Of a stretch of 64,000 nt of DNA, positions 25,095 through 34,501 are shown piece after piece. How positions within the stretch are numbered: position 1 is the first letter of the stretch; every line of letters begins with the position of its first letter. The notes under the pieces were generated by a model. The model did no database searches and was not told where the DNA came from. It saw only the letters and a list, made by a program, of their open reading frames with translations. The position numbers and the translations under genes are program-made. Source of the stretch: CAVZBW01 sp963773635 (GTDB taxonomy: Bacteria; Actinomycetota; Acidimicrobiia; Acidimicrobiales; RAAP-2); assembly GCA_963773635.1 (NCBI GenBank), contig CAVZBW010000002.1, positions 1,103,389 through 1,167,388 of the forward strand. The letters run 5' to 3'.

Positions 25095-25541
25095 ATGCCA
25101 GGCCGAGTGATCGAGCGGGAGATCCTGATCGAAGCACCGGTGGACGTGGTGTGGCGCACCATCACCGAGCCTGACCAGATGAGCCAGTGGTTCGCCGACC
25201 GGGTGGAGCTGGTCGTGGAACCGGGTGCGCATGGCTACATGGGCTTCGGGGACCAGGGCGGCCCCGTCGTCATCGAGGCGGTCGATCCACCGACTCGCTT
25301 CTCGTTCCGCTGGAACCACCCCCCGGGGGAGGAACCGGTGGCCGGCAACTCGATGCTGGTGGAGTTCACGCTGATACCCGAGGGTGAAGAGCGGACCCGT
25401 CTTCGAGTGACCGAGAGCGGCCACGAGCTGCTCGACCTGCCCGACTCGGAGAAGGAACGTTATGCCGACGAGCACCGGGGCGGCTGGGCCGAGTATCTGG
25501 ACCGCCTCGCCAGCCTGCTCGCGGAGCGGCAGTCGGGATGA
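25095..25541 (+). CDS. SRPBCC (AHSA1-like) domain protein
   Basis: About 148 residues: VIEREILIEAPVDVVWRTIT, EPDQMSQWFADRVELVVEPG, and FSFRWNHPPGEEPVAGNS then RLRVTESGHELL with a C-terminal helix GGWAEYLDRLASLLAER. This is the AHSA1/CalC-like START-fold group often encoded with ArsR regulators. The stop overlaps the next gene's ATG by 4 bases (ATGA). Ligand or activity is unknown. Confidence 0.9.
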   Translation: MPGRVIEREILIEAPVDVVWRTITEPDQMSQWFADRVELVVEPGAHGYMGFGDQGGPVVIEAVDPPTRFSFRWNHPPGEEPVAGNSMLVEFTLIPEGEERTRLRVTESGHELLDLPDSEKERYADEHRGGWAEYLDRLASLLAERQSG

Positions 25542-25921
25542 CGGTTCAGGCCGATGACGACTTGTGGTCGGCTATCGCGGACCCGTCTCGTCGCCGGGTG
25601 CTCGACCTCGTGCTCGGCAACGGTGAGGTCAGCGCCAGCTGGTTGGCCGGTCACGTTCCCTTTTCGCGCCAAGCGGTCTCCAAACATCTCATCGTGCTCG
25701 AAGAGGCCGGGTTGGTCAGCCGGCGCAAACAGGGTCGAGAGGTCCTCTACCAGGTAGAAGCCGTTCGTCTCGGCCAGGCCACACGGGACATGTCGGAGCT
25801 CGCCGCCCAATGGAACCGGCGACTCGGCACCATCAAGCGGCTCGCGGAAGCGGCACACACAGAGGCGAGGAAGCGAGGCTCTCGCACCTCCCATCAGAGA
25901 GGAGACCGTCGTGAAGGATGA
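25538..25921 (+). CDS. ArsR family transcriptional regulator
   Basis: About 127 residues with a winged helix: WSAIADPSRRRVLDLVLG, WLAGHVPFSRQAVSKHLIVL then EEAGLVSRRKQGREVLYQVE. No metal-binding Cys motif is seen in the recognition helix, so it is of the SRPBCC-partner type, not an arsenic sensor. Translationally coupled to the preceding SRPBCC gene and overlapped by the DUF899 start. It probably represses its own operon. Confidence 0.9.
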   Translation: MTVQADDDLWSAIADPSRRRVLDLVLGNGEVSASWLAGHVPFSRQAVSKHLIVLEEAGLVSRRKQGREVLYQVEAVRLGQATRDMSELAAQWNRRLGTIKRLAEAAHTEARKRGSRTSHQRGDRREG

Positions 25922-26715
25922 GTCGACAAACCTCGGTCAGCCGGCGTCCGCCACCAGAGCATCGAGCCTGCCGGCGTTGGTCGACCGGGCCACCTTCCGG
26001 GCGGAACTGGACGGGCTTCGGGTCCGAGAGAAGGCGCACACTCGAGAAGGGGACGCGATCGCCGCGGCGCGGCGGCGGCTGCCGATGGTGGAGATGGACC
26101 CCGCCATTGAGCTGCTCGGCCCGAGCGGGCCGGTCCGTCTGCTCGACGCCTTTGAGGGCCGCCGCCAGCTGATCGCCTACTACTTCATGTGGAACACCGG
26201 CCGACCGGCGGCCGAGCAGTGCGAGGGCTGCACGTGGGTCACCACCCAGGTCGCGGAGCTGTCCTACCTGCATTCTCGCGACATCACCTTCGCCGTCTTC
26301 TGCCAGGGTCCGTACGACGAGAGCTTCCGCTACCGCGACTTCATGGGCTGGGGCGTGCCGTGGTACTCGGCACTGGCCTCCCTCGACGAGCTCCTCGTCG
26401 GGCGCCGGATCGGCATGATGCACATCGTGTGCTACCTACGGGATGGCGAGCGTCTCTTCGAGACGTACTGGACGACCCTCCGCGGCGTGGAGGCGATGGA
26501 CTACAGCTACGCGCTCGATGGACCTCACCGTGTACGGCCGCCAGGAGGCGTGGGAGGACTCGCCGCCCGGGTGGCCACAGCAGTGCTCCATCACGCGGAC
26601 CGACGATGGTCCGCCTGATTGGACGCCGATCTCCGAGTGGCCGGGCGGGCGCCCGATACCTCAATGGTCCCGCCTCGCAGCGGGACGCTCTGACGATCTC
26701 ACCGTTGAGTCCTGA
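25911..26715 (+). CDS. DUF899 thioredoxin-fold family protein (frameshift near the end)
   Basis: GTG 25911 follows GAGAGGAGA. The body is VDRATFRAELDGLRVREKAH, RRRLPMVEMDPAIEL, LIAYYFMWNTGRPAAEQCEG and FRDFMGWG-type motifs of DUF899. This is a thioredoxin-like fold with CEGCTW in place of a redox CxxC loop. The frame changes at 26514-26520. The alternative frame supplies the expected MDLTVYGRQEAWEDSPPGW and continues to 26715. One base restores a protein of about 268 residues. It is coupled to the ArsR gene. Confidence 0.85.
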
Positions 26716-26792
26716 GCGGTCCGGCGCTCGGCACAAGCGAGCAGCGCCAGCAGACCATCGGTCCCGACGGACCTTCCCCGCCCCGCAAATAG

Positions 26793-26839
26793 TTAAGTGC
26801 CTACTTGACTAGTCTGCCAACCTCGGCAATACTTAAGTA
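26793..26839. promoter_or_regulatory. Two ArsR-type palindromes upstream of the second ArsR gene
   Basis: TTAAGT-GCCT-ACTTGA (26793-26808) and TACTTAAGTA (26830-26839) lie immediately upstream of GTG 26841. Both share the (A/T)ACTTAAGT core. Their position over the promoter and ribosome site fits autorepression by the ArsR protein. Confidence 0.5.
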
Positions 26840-26840
26840 G

Positions 26841-27173
26841 GTGATTAACCGTCTGGACCAGTTCGACCGGTCGTTCCATGCGCTGGCCGACCCGAGCCGA
26901 CGGTCCATGGTGGAGCGGCTTGTGAACGGCCCGGCGTCGGTGAGCCAATTGGCCGAGCCATTGGCCATGTCACTGGCCGCGGTGGTCCAGCACCTGGGTG
27001 TGCTGGAAGAGGCCGGGATCGTGACGTCCGAAAAGATCGGCCGGGTCCGCACCTGCCGGCTGGAACCGCAGGGACTGCGCCGGGCTGAGGATTGGCTGGT
27101 CACCCAGCGCACCGAGTGGGAACGCCGGCTCGATCGCCTCGGCGACGTGCTCACCGCACCCGACGATCGCTGA
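26841..27173 (+). CDS. ArsR family transcriptional regulator
   Basis: About 110 residues: FDRSFHALADPSRRSMVERL, QLAEPLAMSLAAVVQHLGVL then EEAGIVTSEKIGRVRTCRLE. A winged-helix repressor without metal-ligand cysteines. It is followed after 38 bases by a second SRPBCC gene, repeating the ArsR-SRPBCC pairing of 25095-25921 in reverse order. GTG 26841 is directly behind the second palindrome. Confidence 0.9.
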   Translation: MINRLDQFDRSFHALADPSRRSMVERLVNGPASVSQLAEPLAMSLAAVVQHLGVLEEAGIVTSEKIGRVRTCRLEPQGLRRAEDWLVTQRTEWERRLDRLGDVLTAPDDR

Positions 27174-27211
27174 CAAGCCTGACGATGAAAGATCGACCAC
27201 AAGGAGGAGTG

Positions 27212-27667
27212 ATGAGCGAACGCGGCATCGTCCATGCCACCTTCACCCTGGAGCGCAGCTACCCGGCCCAACCCGCCCGGGTGTTTCAGGCCTGGGCCGA
27301 CCCACGAGAAAAGGTCCGCTGGTTCGCCGGCAATCCCGACGACTACCAGCTGGACTTCCGTCCCGGTGGCATCGAGCACAACCACGCCGTCCACGACGGC
27401 AAGCGGATCACCTGGGAATCGCTCTACCGCGAGATCGTCCCCAACGAGCGCATCGCTTACACCTCGGTGCTCTCCGAGGACGACACCGTGGCCACCCTGT
27501 CGCTCACGACCGTCGAGTTTCTCGCCGATGGCGACCGCACCAGGCTCGTCCTGGTCGAGGCCGGCGCCTACCTCGATGGGCACGAGCAACCGGCGTGGCG
27601 CGAGGAGGGAACCGGAGACTGGCTCGACGCTCTCGGTCGGCACCTCCGCGAAGGCGAGCCGTCGTGA
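27212..27667 (+). CDS. SRPBCC (AHSA1-like) domain protein
   Basis: About 151 residues: ATFTLERSYPAQPARVFQAW, EKVRWFAGNPDDYQLDFRPG, IEHNHAVHDGKRITWESLYR and WREEGTGDWLDALGRHLREG. START-fold AHSA1 group. ATG 27212 has a strong site AAGGAGGAGTG. It is cotranscribed with the ArsR gene. The role is unknown. Confidence 0.9.
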   Translation: MSERGIVHATFTLERSYPAQPARVFQAWADPREKVRWFAGNPDDYQLDFRPGGIEHNHAVHDGKRITWESLYREIVPNERIAYTSVLSEDDTVATLSLTTVEFLADGDRTRLVLVEAGAYLDGHEQPAWREEGTGDWLDALGRHLREGEPS

Positions 27668-27753
27668 GGTTGTCCCTGACGGATCGCACCGGATGATCGA
27701 AGGGCGAGTCCGTCCCGCCGGCGACGCTCCTCATACGCCACCTCCGCCGTCGG

Positions 27754-29034
27754 TCAGCGGGCACGAGCGAGGGACCCGGCGGGCGCGCCGCTCGAGAAGC
27801 CCGCGCTCGAAGCGTTCTGAGCCAGCGCCGCGGCACGGCCAAACGCGTCGGCGGCTTCGCGGTGTCGCCCCACCCTTTCGAGGAGGTCGCCCCGCACGCT
27901 GTGGAGCAGGTGGTAGCGATCAAGGACCCCCAGGTCGACCAACTCCTCGACCAGCGGGAGCGCCAACGCCGGCCCGGACGCCATGGAGACGGCTACCGCC
28001 CGGTTCAGCTCGACGACGGGAGAGGGCATGGCTGCCGCCAGCTCGTCGTAGACCGAGACGACCTGTGCCCAATCGGTCTCCTCGGGACGGAAGGCGCGTG
28101 CATGGCAGGCGGCGATCGCCGCCTGTAGCGCGTAGGGCCCTCGGATCGGCGACAGCTCGTCGGCGCGACGCAGCGCGGCCTCACCGCGGGCGATGTGGAG
28201 CCGGTCCCACCTGCGGCGGTCCTGGTCGGCCAGGAGGATAGGAGCGCCCGAAAGATCGACCCGTGCGCTGAGACGGGACGACTGCAGCTCGATGAGGGCG
28301 ACGAGCCCGTGGACCTCGGCATCGTCGGGGGCGAGGGCGGCGAGGACCCGTCCGAGGCGCAGTGCCTCGGCGCAGAGCTCCGGACGCAGCCAGTCCTCGC
28401 CGGATGTCGCTGAGTAACCCTCGTTGAAGATGAGGTAGATGACCTCGAGCACGGAGCCGAGGCGCTCGGCACGATCCTCGGCCGAGGGCACCTCGAAGGG
28501 AACCGCCGCCCGGGAGAGGGCCTTCTTGGCCCGGACGACCCGCTGGGCGATGGTGGGTTCGGTGAGCACGTAGGCGCGGGCGATCTCCGCCGTGGTCAAA
28601 CCGCCCACGAGACGAAGCGTGAGCGCGACCCGTGAGGTGACCGGAAGAAGCGGGTGGCACGCCACGAAGATGAGGCGCAGCCGATCGTCGTCGATCGGAT
28701 CGTCGTCGATGACATCGTCGTCGATTGCGGGTGGTTCAGCCGACGGTCCCAGGGCCTCGAGGGACCGGCCGAGTTGGGCGTACTTGTCGGCGAGCGTGCG
28801 GTCACGCCGGAAGCGGTCGATGGCCTTGCGCTTGCCGACCGCAGTCAGCCAGGCGCCGGGGTTGGCCGGGGTGCCCTGGCGGGGCCACTGGCGGAGGGCG
28901 TCGACCAGCGCGTCTTGGGCCAACTCCTCGGCCAGGTCGATGTCGCCGGTGACACGGGTCAGAGTGGCGACGACGCGAGGGAACTCGATTCGAAAGACCG
29001 TCTCGACGGCACTGGTCGAATCGGCGGCCGGCAT
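27754..29034 (-). CDS. ECF RNA polymerase sigma factor (DUF6596/ECF42-like)
   Basis: About 426 residues, longer than ordinary ECF factors. Region 2 is FPRVVATLTRVTGDIDLAEE then ANPGAWLTAVGKRKAIDRFR. Region 4 is RVALTLRLVGGLTTAEIARA then VLTEPTIAQRVVRAKKAL. The long C-terminal helical domain (IYLIFNEGYSATSGEDWLRP, then AIAACHARAFRPEETDWAQV) is the TPR-like extension characteristic of this group. Such factors have no classical anti-sigma and are encoded next to DGPF/YciI proteins, as here. ATG 29034 lacks a strong ribosome site. Confidence 0.93.
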   Translation of the reverse strand: MPAADSTSAVETVFRIEFPRVVATLTRVTGDIDLAEELAQDALVDALRQWPRQGTPANPGAWLTAVGKRKAIDRFRRDRTLADKYAQLGRSLEALGPSAEPPAIDDDVIDDDPIDDDRLRLIFVACHPLLPVTSRVALTLRLVGGLTTAEIARAYVLTEPTIAQRVVRAKKALSRAAVPFEVPSAEDRAERLGSVLEVIYLIFNEGYSATSGEDWLRPELCAEALRLGRVLAALAPDDAEVHGLVALIELQSSRLSARVDLSGAPILLADQDRRRWDRLHIARGEAALRRADELSPIRGPYALQAAIAACHARAFRPEETDWAQVVSVYDELAAAMPSPVVELNRAVAVSMASGPALALPLVEELVDLGVLDRYHLLHSVRGDLLERVGRHREAADAFGRAAALAQNASSAGFSSGAPAGSLARAR

Positions 29035-29071
29035 GCCGCCGATTCAACCACCGCCGCGAACCCGTCGGGTC

Positions 29072-29413
29072 TCAGCCGGTGACCGGCCGGACACGCACCT
29101 CGCCCTCGCCCAGCACGCCGAGAAAGCGCTTGGACCACTCGACCGCTTCGTCAAGATCCCGGCACTCCAACAGGGCCCAGCCGCCCACGAGCTCCTTGGC
29201 CTCGGCGAACGGTCCGTCGACGACGGTGTACTCGCCGTCCTTGAGGCTGATCTTGGCGCCCATGGCCGTCGGCAGGATGCCCCCGGTGGCCACCACGACG
29301 CCGGCCTTGGTCGCCTCCTCCACGAACTTCCCCATCTTCTCGAAGACCTCGGGCGACGGGGGCTCCGCGGGCTGGGCCGACTCGTCGGCAAGGGTGTATC
29401 CCAGGTATCGCAT
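29072..29413 (-). CDS. YciI-like DGPF domain protein
   Basis: About 113 residues starting MRYLGYTLADESAQ. The domain has VVVATGGILPTAMGAKISL then YTVVDGPFAEAKELVGGWAL, containing the DGPF signature, and LDEAVEWSKRFLGVL. It is translated 37 bases ahead of the ECF sigma gene with AAGGAG before its ATG. DGPF proteins are the usual genomic partner of this sigma group and are thought to influence its activity; the mechanism is unproven. Confidence 0.93.
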   Translation of the reverse strand: MRYLGYTLADESAQPAEPPSPEVFEKMGKFVEEATKAGVVVATGGILPTAMGAKISLKDGEYTVVDGPFAEAKELVGGWALLECRDLDEAVEWSKRFLGVLGEGEVRVRPVTG

Positions 29414-29681
29414 GACGCTGTTCTCCTTGTGCACGGTGCGGCGCCGTTCGCCTCACTCTGCCAGAGCGTCGAACGGAACGGCTCCGGATCGACACCTTCG
29501 CCAAGATTTTCTCTCGAGCGCCGCGTACGCACAGGTCGGTCGGCGGCTGGCTACTCCGGACGTGCGACGTCAAATCGTTGACGGGCGGCATCGACGCTCA
29601 TAACCGTCGTACCGGCGATGGTTTGCCAGTCGATGCCTCGCTCCCTCAAAGGGATGATCCAACTCGCCGCATCGGGTGTCG

Positions 29682-31140
29682 TCACGGCACTCCGCACCAG
29701 GTCGTGAGGGCGTCGCGCAATCCCGTATCGGTGCCCTCCCCCACCCAGGCGACATATCCGTCGGGCCGGATCAACACGGCAGCGCGGAGCCGTGACCGCG
29801 CCAATAACCGGAAGCTCCCACGGGCCGACATATTGAGCATCGATCAGCTGGACCCGCTCGGCCCATGGAGTGATGTCAAAGCTGCCGGACTCACCCAGGT
29901 TGAGCAGCACCGGCTTCGCGTCGTGCAGCAGGGTGAAGACCCGAACCGGGCCGCCGGCGGTCACCAGATCCAGATCGGGCATGCGGCGTCCGAGCAGGCG
30001 GTGACCCTCGCCGAGGTCGTAATGAATGTCCAGCCCGGAAATGATCCCGGCGAGCCGCTTGCGAGGTTCGTCCATGCTTGCCAGCTCCGACACCAGATCG
30101 CCCAGCGCCCTGGTGCGCTCGTCCCCCCGCTGGAGCACTCCCAGAGCCATCGTGTGGCGAAGCGCGCGGGCAGCGACCGGGTGGCGCTCGTCCTGATACG
30201 TATCCAGAAGGCGCTCCGTGGAGGTTCCGTTGACCACCTGAGCCAGCTTCCATCCCAGATTCACCGCATCCTGCACGCCGAGGCTGAGGCCCTGTCCACC
30301 CGCCGGGTAGTGCACGTGCGCAGAGTCGCCGGCGAGCAGGACCCGTCCGGCACGGTAGGCCTCCGCCTGACGGGTCATGTCGGTGAACCTGGAGATCCAG
30401 GTGGGACTGTGGATCCCGAAGTCGGTGCCGTACACGGCGACGAGCGCCGCGCGCAGATCGCTCATCGTGGGTTCACTGCTCGGCCCGAGCTGCTGTTCGG
30501 TCACGACCACCCGGACCGTCCGCCCATCCTCCATCCGGTGGAGGCCATGGATACCAATAGCGTCGTGGCGGATGCCCCGCGGCGGTTCCTCGGTCACCTC
30601 GACCTCGGCGATCAGGTTGCTCTTCGTCGGATCCCAACCCGGAAACTCGATGCCCGCCGCTCTACGGATGACGCTGCGCCCTCCGTCGCACCCGACGAGA
30701 TACTGCCCCCGTAGCGACTCGCCGTCGGACAGCTCGACGTCGACGCCGGTGTCATCCTGCGCAAAGCCTGTCACCTCACATCCGTAGAGCATCCGCACCG
30801 GGAGCTCGGCGATCCAGGCGGCCATGATCCGCTCGATCTGGTTCTGCCAGATCCCGAGCGAATACGGATGGCGCGTCGGAAAGTCGCTCATGTCCAACAC
30901 GGTCGTGCCGATCATCGCGGCCTGAGCGACCTGACCCTCCGCGAGAAACCGATCGGCGACCCCACGCTGATCCAGTAGCTCGATCGTGCGCGAGTGAAAG
31001 CCGCCGGCGCGTGACCCGACCAGCACGTGATCGGGACGCCGCTCGACGACCGCGACGTCGACCTTCGCCAACGACAATTCAGCCGCCAGCATCATCCCCG
31101 TCGGACCGCCCCCGGCGATCACCACCGCATGCTCGGCCAC
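29682..31140 (-). CDS. FAD-dependent aromatic monooxygenase (C-terminal frameshift)
   Basis: Class A flavoprotein hydroxylase, about 485 residues. VIAGGGPTGMMLAAELS is the Rossmann FAD motif, GQYLVGCDGGRSVIRRAAG the DG motif, and RVLLAGDSAHVHYPAGGQG then LSLGVQDAVNLGWKLA the GD motif. These enzymes hydroxylate aromatic polyketides, phenols or drugs such as rifampicin; the substrate cannot be told. The open frame drifts off after VIGAVTAP. One base near 29791 restores the usual end, VLIRPDGYVAWVGEGTDTGL and a stop at 29682. Confidence 0.9.
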
Positions 31141-31371
31141 GCGCCGCTCCTTCCCTCATCCGTACTCGGACCGGAGATTCTGCGCACCGATCAGGCCCTT
31201 GCTGCAAGGGCCCGGAGCGCGCTACATTGATCATGGCAAGGAGTTGGCATCTTCTTTCCTTGCTCGGTCCGGACGGACAAGCCCTCTGCGAATTCGGCTG
31301 CTGATCGGGATCGCCCCTGTCCTTGACGTCGAGCCCGGCACATGAGCTTGCGGGCCCAAGGCCCGGCGTGC

Positions 31372-31770
31372 TCACCCAGACGTGGGGTGGCTCCCGGACG
31401 GCTGCAGCAACTGAATCACGTTGCCCTCCGGGTCCACGGCGTCGCAGCGCCGCGTTCCGCGAAACTCCCACTCCGTAGAGGGATCGTCGACGCTGCCGCC
31501 CAGACGTTGGAGCATCGGCCGTTTGGCTTCGATGCTGTCGACGACGAAACCCAACTTGACCGGCACTCCTTCTCGCCGGAGCGGAGGGCTTGTGACCCGC
31601 ATCTGTGGGGCGCCCTCATCCCGCGCCTCGACCAGGGACAGCTCCCAGTGCTCGGAGCCCAGCACGGCGAAGTCCCCGTGGTGTTCGAGCAGCTCGAAGT
31701 CGAAGCAGCCCGCGTAGAAACCTTGCATGCGATCGAGCTGTCGTACATACAGGACGGCTGTTGAGAGCAC
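31372..31770 (-). CDS. VOC family (glyoxalase-like) protein
   Basis: About 132 residues: MLSTAVLYVRQLDRMQGFYA, FELLEHHGDFAVLGSEHWEL, VKLGFVVDSIEAKRPMLQRL and CDAVDPEGNVIQLLQ. The DPEGNVIQL end is the typical last strand with a metal-ligand acidic residue. The gene is monocistronic as far as can be seen. The role may be antibiotic binding or lyase activity, but this is not decided by the sequence. Confidence 0.88.
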   Translation of the reverse strand: MLSTAVLYVRQLDRMQGFYAGCFDFELLEHHGDFAVLGSEHWELSLVEARDEGAPQMRVTSPPLRREGVPVKLGFVVDSIEAKRPMLQRLGGSVDDPSTEWEFRGTRRCDAVDPEGNVIQLLQPSGSHPTSG

Positions 31771-31905
31771 CTGCCGAGGCTAGCCACGCGTGCGAGAGCC
31801 GCCGAGGTGGAAAGCCAAGGAGTCCGAGGCGCTCCGCCACGGCGACGAAGCGGACCCGCAAGGGGCCCGATGGGACTTGCGGCCCTGGTCGCACCCGGCT
31901 GGATG

Positions 31906-31941
31906 CTATACAAAGATACGGTCAGCTATTCGCTTGTATAG
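31906..31941. promoter_or_regulatory. Inverted repeat CTATACAA-N20-TTGTATAG upstream of the ABC/TetR operon
   Basis: Perfect 8-bp arms at 31906-31913 and 31934-31941, just upstream of the ATPase start at 31960. The operon ends with a TetR gene, so this is a plausible TetR operator. The AT-rich arms also resemble -10 sequences, so operator and promoter may overlap. Confidence 0.5.
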
Positions 31942-31959
31942 TCCGGAGGCGGCTTGCAC

Positions 31960-32856
31960 ATGTCGGACACGGCCCTACGTACGGAAGGCCTCACCAAGCG
32001 TTTCGGCGACATCGTCGCCCTCGATCACCTCGATCTCCAAGTCACTGAGGGCGAGGTGGTCGGATATCTGGGTCCCAACGGGGCGGGCAAGACGACCACA
32101 ATTCGCCTGCTTCTCGGGCTCAGTCGTCCGACTGAGGGGCGAGCGGAGATCTTCGGGCTCGACTGCCAGCGCCAGCCCGTGGAGACCCATCGCCGACTTG
32201 CCTTCGTGGCCGGGGAGGCCAACCTCTGGCCATCGCTGACCGGGGCCGAGACACTCGCGCTCCTCGGTCGTGTCCACGGCCAGGTCGACGAGGCCTACCG
32301 CGACGAGCTGATCGAAAGGTTCGACCTCGATCCGACCAAGAAGGTGCGCACGTACTCCAAGGGGAACCACCAGAAGGTCATCCTGATCGCCGGCTTGATG
32401 GTTCGACCAGACCTGCTCATCCTCGACGAGCCGACCAGTGGGCTCGATCCCTTGATGGAGCAGGCCTTCCGCCACTGTGTCCACGAGGCCCGAGATCGGG
32501 GCCAGACCGTATTCCTCTCCTCGCACATCATGAGCGAGGTGGAGGCCCTCTGCGACCGGGTGGCTATCTTGCGCGACGGAAAGCTGGTCGAGATGGGCAC
32601 GCTCGACGATATGCGCCATCTGAGCGCGCTCACCGTTGAGGCGAGGTTCAACGGAACGGTCCCCGACCTCTCCATGGTCCCAGGCGTCAGCGCGGTGGAG
32701 ACCGACGGTTCGACGGTGCGCTGCCAGGTCCGTGGGTCGGTCGAGCCGTTGGTGAAGGTACTGGCAACGGCCGACGTGACCGAGCTGTTGAGCCGTGAGC
32801 CCTCCCTCGAAGAGCTGTTCCTCTCCCAGTACGGGGGAGACCAACTTGCAGGCTGA
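31960..32856 (+). CDS. ABC transporter ATP-binding protein
   Basis: Intact 298-residue ATPase. Walker A YLGPNGAGKTTTIRLLLGL, signature TYSKGNHQKVILIAGLM (SKGNHQ in place of SGGxxQ), Walker B LLILDEPTSGLDP and H-loop TVFLSSHIMSEVEALCDR. The C-terminal domain is typical of drug-export ATPases. ATG 31960 follows GGAGG at 10 bases; an upstream TTG is possible. It overlaps the permease start and is the first gene of a three-gene operon closed by a TetR regulator. Confidence 0.95.
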   Translation: MSDTALRTEGLTKRFGDIVALDHLDLQVTEGEVVGYLGPNGAGKTTTIRLLLGLSRPTEGRAEIFGLDCQRQPVETHRRLAFVAGEANLWPSLTGAETLALLGRVHGQVDEAYRDELIERFDLDPTKKVRTYSKGNHQKVILIAGLMVRPDLLILDEPTSGLDPLMEQAFRHCVHEARDRGQTVFLSSHIMSEVEALCDRVAILRDGKLVEMGTLDDMRHLSALTVEARFNGTVPDLSMVPGVSAVETDGSTVRCQVRGSVEPLVKVLATADVTELLSREPSLEELFLSQYGGDQLAG

Positions 32857-34501
32857 CGTCGGCATCAGGGCGCGGATCACCGCACCGGTGCGTGCCAGCG
32901 GGTCGCCGGGCACCGTCGTCGCCGCTCTGAGCGTTCGCAAGGCAGTGCGCTCGGGGGCCTTGTGGGGCTACATCTTCGGCATTGCCATCGCCTCGTCGGA
33001 GATCAGCTACGTCAGGATCTACAAGACCGCGGCGCAACGTGAGGCCCTGGCGGCCACCTACGGCACGAGCAAGGCGATGACCGCCCTCTTCGGACCGGCC
33101 CCCCAGCTCCAGACGGTGAGCGGGTTCACCGTCTTCAAGATCTCCATGACGCTCATGGTCCTCGGCGCCGTGTGGGGGCTGCTCACGAGCACCAGGCTGC
33201 TGCGCGGCGAGGAGGACAGCGGGCGATGGGATCTCCTGCTCTGCGGCCAGACCACCCGGCGGGGTGCGACGGCCCAGACGATCGCCGGCCTGGGCGGCGG
33301 ACTCGTGACCTTGTGGGCGGTCACGGCCATCATCGCCGTCCTTTCGGGACTGCAGTCGAGCGTCCACATCGCCGCCGGTCCGTCCCTCTACTTCGCCCTG
33401 GCCATGGTGGCCACCGCTGCCATGTTCCTCGCCGTGGGGGCAGTGACCAGCCAGTTGGCCGCCACCCGCCGCCAGGCCGCCTCGTTCGGGGCGGTGTTCC
33501 TCGGGGTCGGCTACGGCCTGCGGCTGATCGCCGACGCGGGCGTGGGTCTCCACGGGCTGATCTGGGCCTCGCCGCTGGGATGGGTCGAGGAGCTGCAGCC
33601 GCTCACCTCGCCCCAGCCGCTGGCCCTGGTGCCGATCGTCGTCTTCACGGCAGTCCTGGCTGCTGTCGCCGTGCACCTCGCCGGGACGCGCGACGCCGGG
33701 GCGAGCATCGTGGCGGACCGGGACCACGGCAGTGCCCACCTCAGGCTGCTCTTCGGTCCGAGCGGACTGGCGATCCGCTTGCTGCGGGCCACGGTCATCG
33801 GCTGGTGGGTGGCCATCGGCCTGTCGGCGTTCCTCTACGGGCTGATCGCGAAGTCGGCGGGCGCCACCATCTCTGGCTCGGTCCACGAGGTGTTCAGCAA
33901 GCTCGGAGCCGCCGGGAACGGGGCCGACGCGGTCCTCGGCGTGTGCTTCCTCATCGAGGCGATCCTGATCGGCTTCGTGGCTGCCGGCCAGGTCACCGCG
34001 GCACGCGCCGAAGAGTCGACGGGCCGGCTCGACCACTTCATGGTCCGCCCGGTATCCCGTAACTCGTGGCTTGGCGGCAGGCTCCTCGTGGCGCTGGTGG
34101 TCCTGCTGTTGAGCGGTCTCGCTGCCGGCGTGTTGGCATGGCTCGGAGCCGCCAGCCAGCACGCAGGATCGAGCTTCGCCAGCCTGCTCGGGGCCGGCGT
34201 CAACCTCGTGCCACCGGCGATCGTCATCCTGGGGATCGGCGTGCTTGCCTTTGGCATACGGCCTCGGGCCACGTCGATCGTGGTCTATGCCGTGCTGGGC
34301 TGGTCACTGCTCATCGTGATCGTGGGCGGCTTCGGTACCCTCAGCCACTGGGTGCTCGACACCTCGGTCTTCCACCACATGGCATCGGCCCCCGGGGTTC
34401 CACCGAAGTGGGAGGCCAACGGCATCATGACCGGCATCGGGGTTGCCGCCGCCCTCGTCGGCACTTTGGCCTTCCGGCGACGGGACCTGCAGGGTCCATG
34501 A
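32846..34501 (+). CDS. Large ABC-2 type exporter permease
   Basis: About 551 residues with some twelve hydrophobic helices in two halves, for example VLGAVWGLLTSTRLLRGEED, AAMFLAVGAVTSQLAATRRQ and ATVIGWWVAIGLSAFLYGL. The TRLLRGEEDSGRWDLLLCGQ stretch is typical of the TipE/antibiotic-exporter-like actinobacterial permeases. TTG 32846 is chosen because GGGGGAG stands 6 bases upstream and it overlaps the ATPase stop. It is followed by the TetR gene with a 4-base overlap. The exported compound is unknown. Confidence 0.9.
   Translation: MQADVGIRARITAPVRASGSPGTVVAALSVRKAVRSGALWGYIFGIAIASSEISYVRIYKTAAQREALAATYGTSKAMTALFGPAPQLQTVSGFTVFKISMTLMVLGAVWGLLTSTRLLRGEEDSGRWDLLLCGQTTRRGATAQTIAGLGGGLVTLWAVTAIIAVLSGLQSSVHIAAGPSLYFALAMVATAAMFLAVGAVTSQLAATRRQAASFGAVFLGVGYGLRLIADAGVGLHGLIWASPLGWVEELQPLTSPQPLALVPIVVFTAVLAAVAVHLAGTRDAGASIVADRDHGSAHLRLLFGPSGLAIRLLRATVIGWWVAIGLSAFLYGLIAKSAGATISGSVHEVFSKLGAAGNGADAVLGVCFLIEAILIGFVAAGQVTAARAEESTGRLDHFMVRPVSRNSWLGGRLLVALVVLLLSGLAAGVLAWLGAASQHAGSSFASLLGAGVNLVPPAIVILGIGVLAFGIRPRATSIVVYAVLGWSLLIVIVGGFGTLSHWVLDTSVFHHMASAPGVPPKWEANGIMTGIGVAAALVGTLAFRRRDLQGP

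Noticed and set aside
32687..34162. A 491-residue minus-strand frame opposite the ABC permease
   Set aside because: Low-complexity antisense reading; the plus strand shows membrane helices and coupling to its neighbours.
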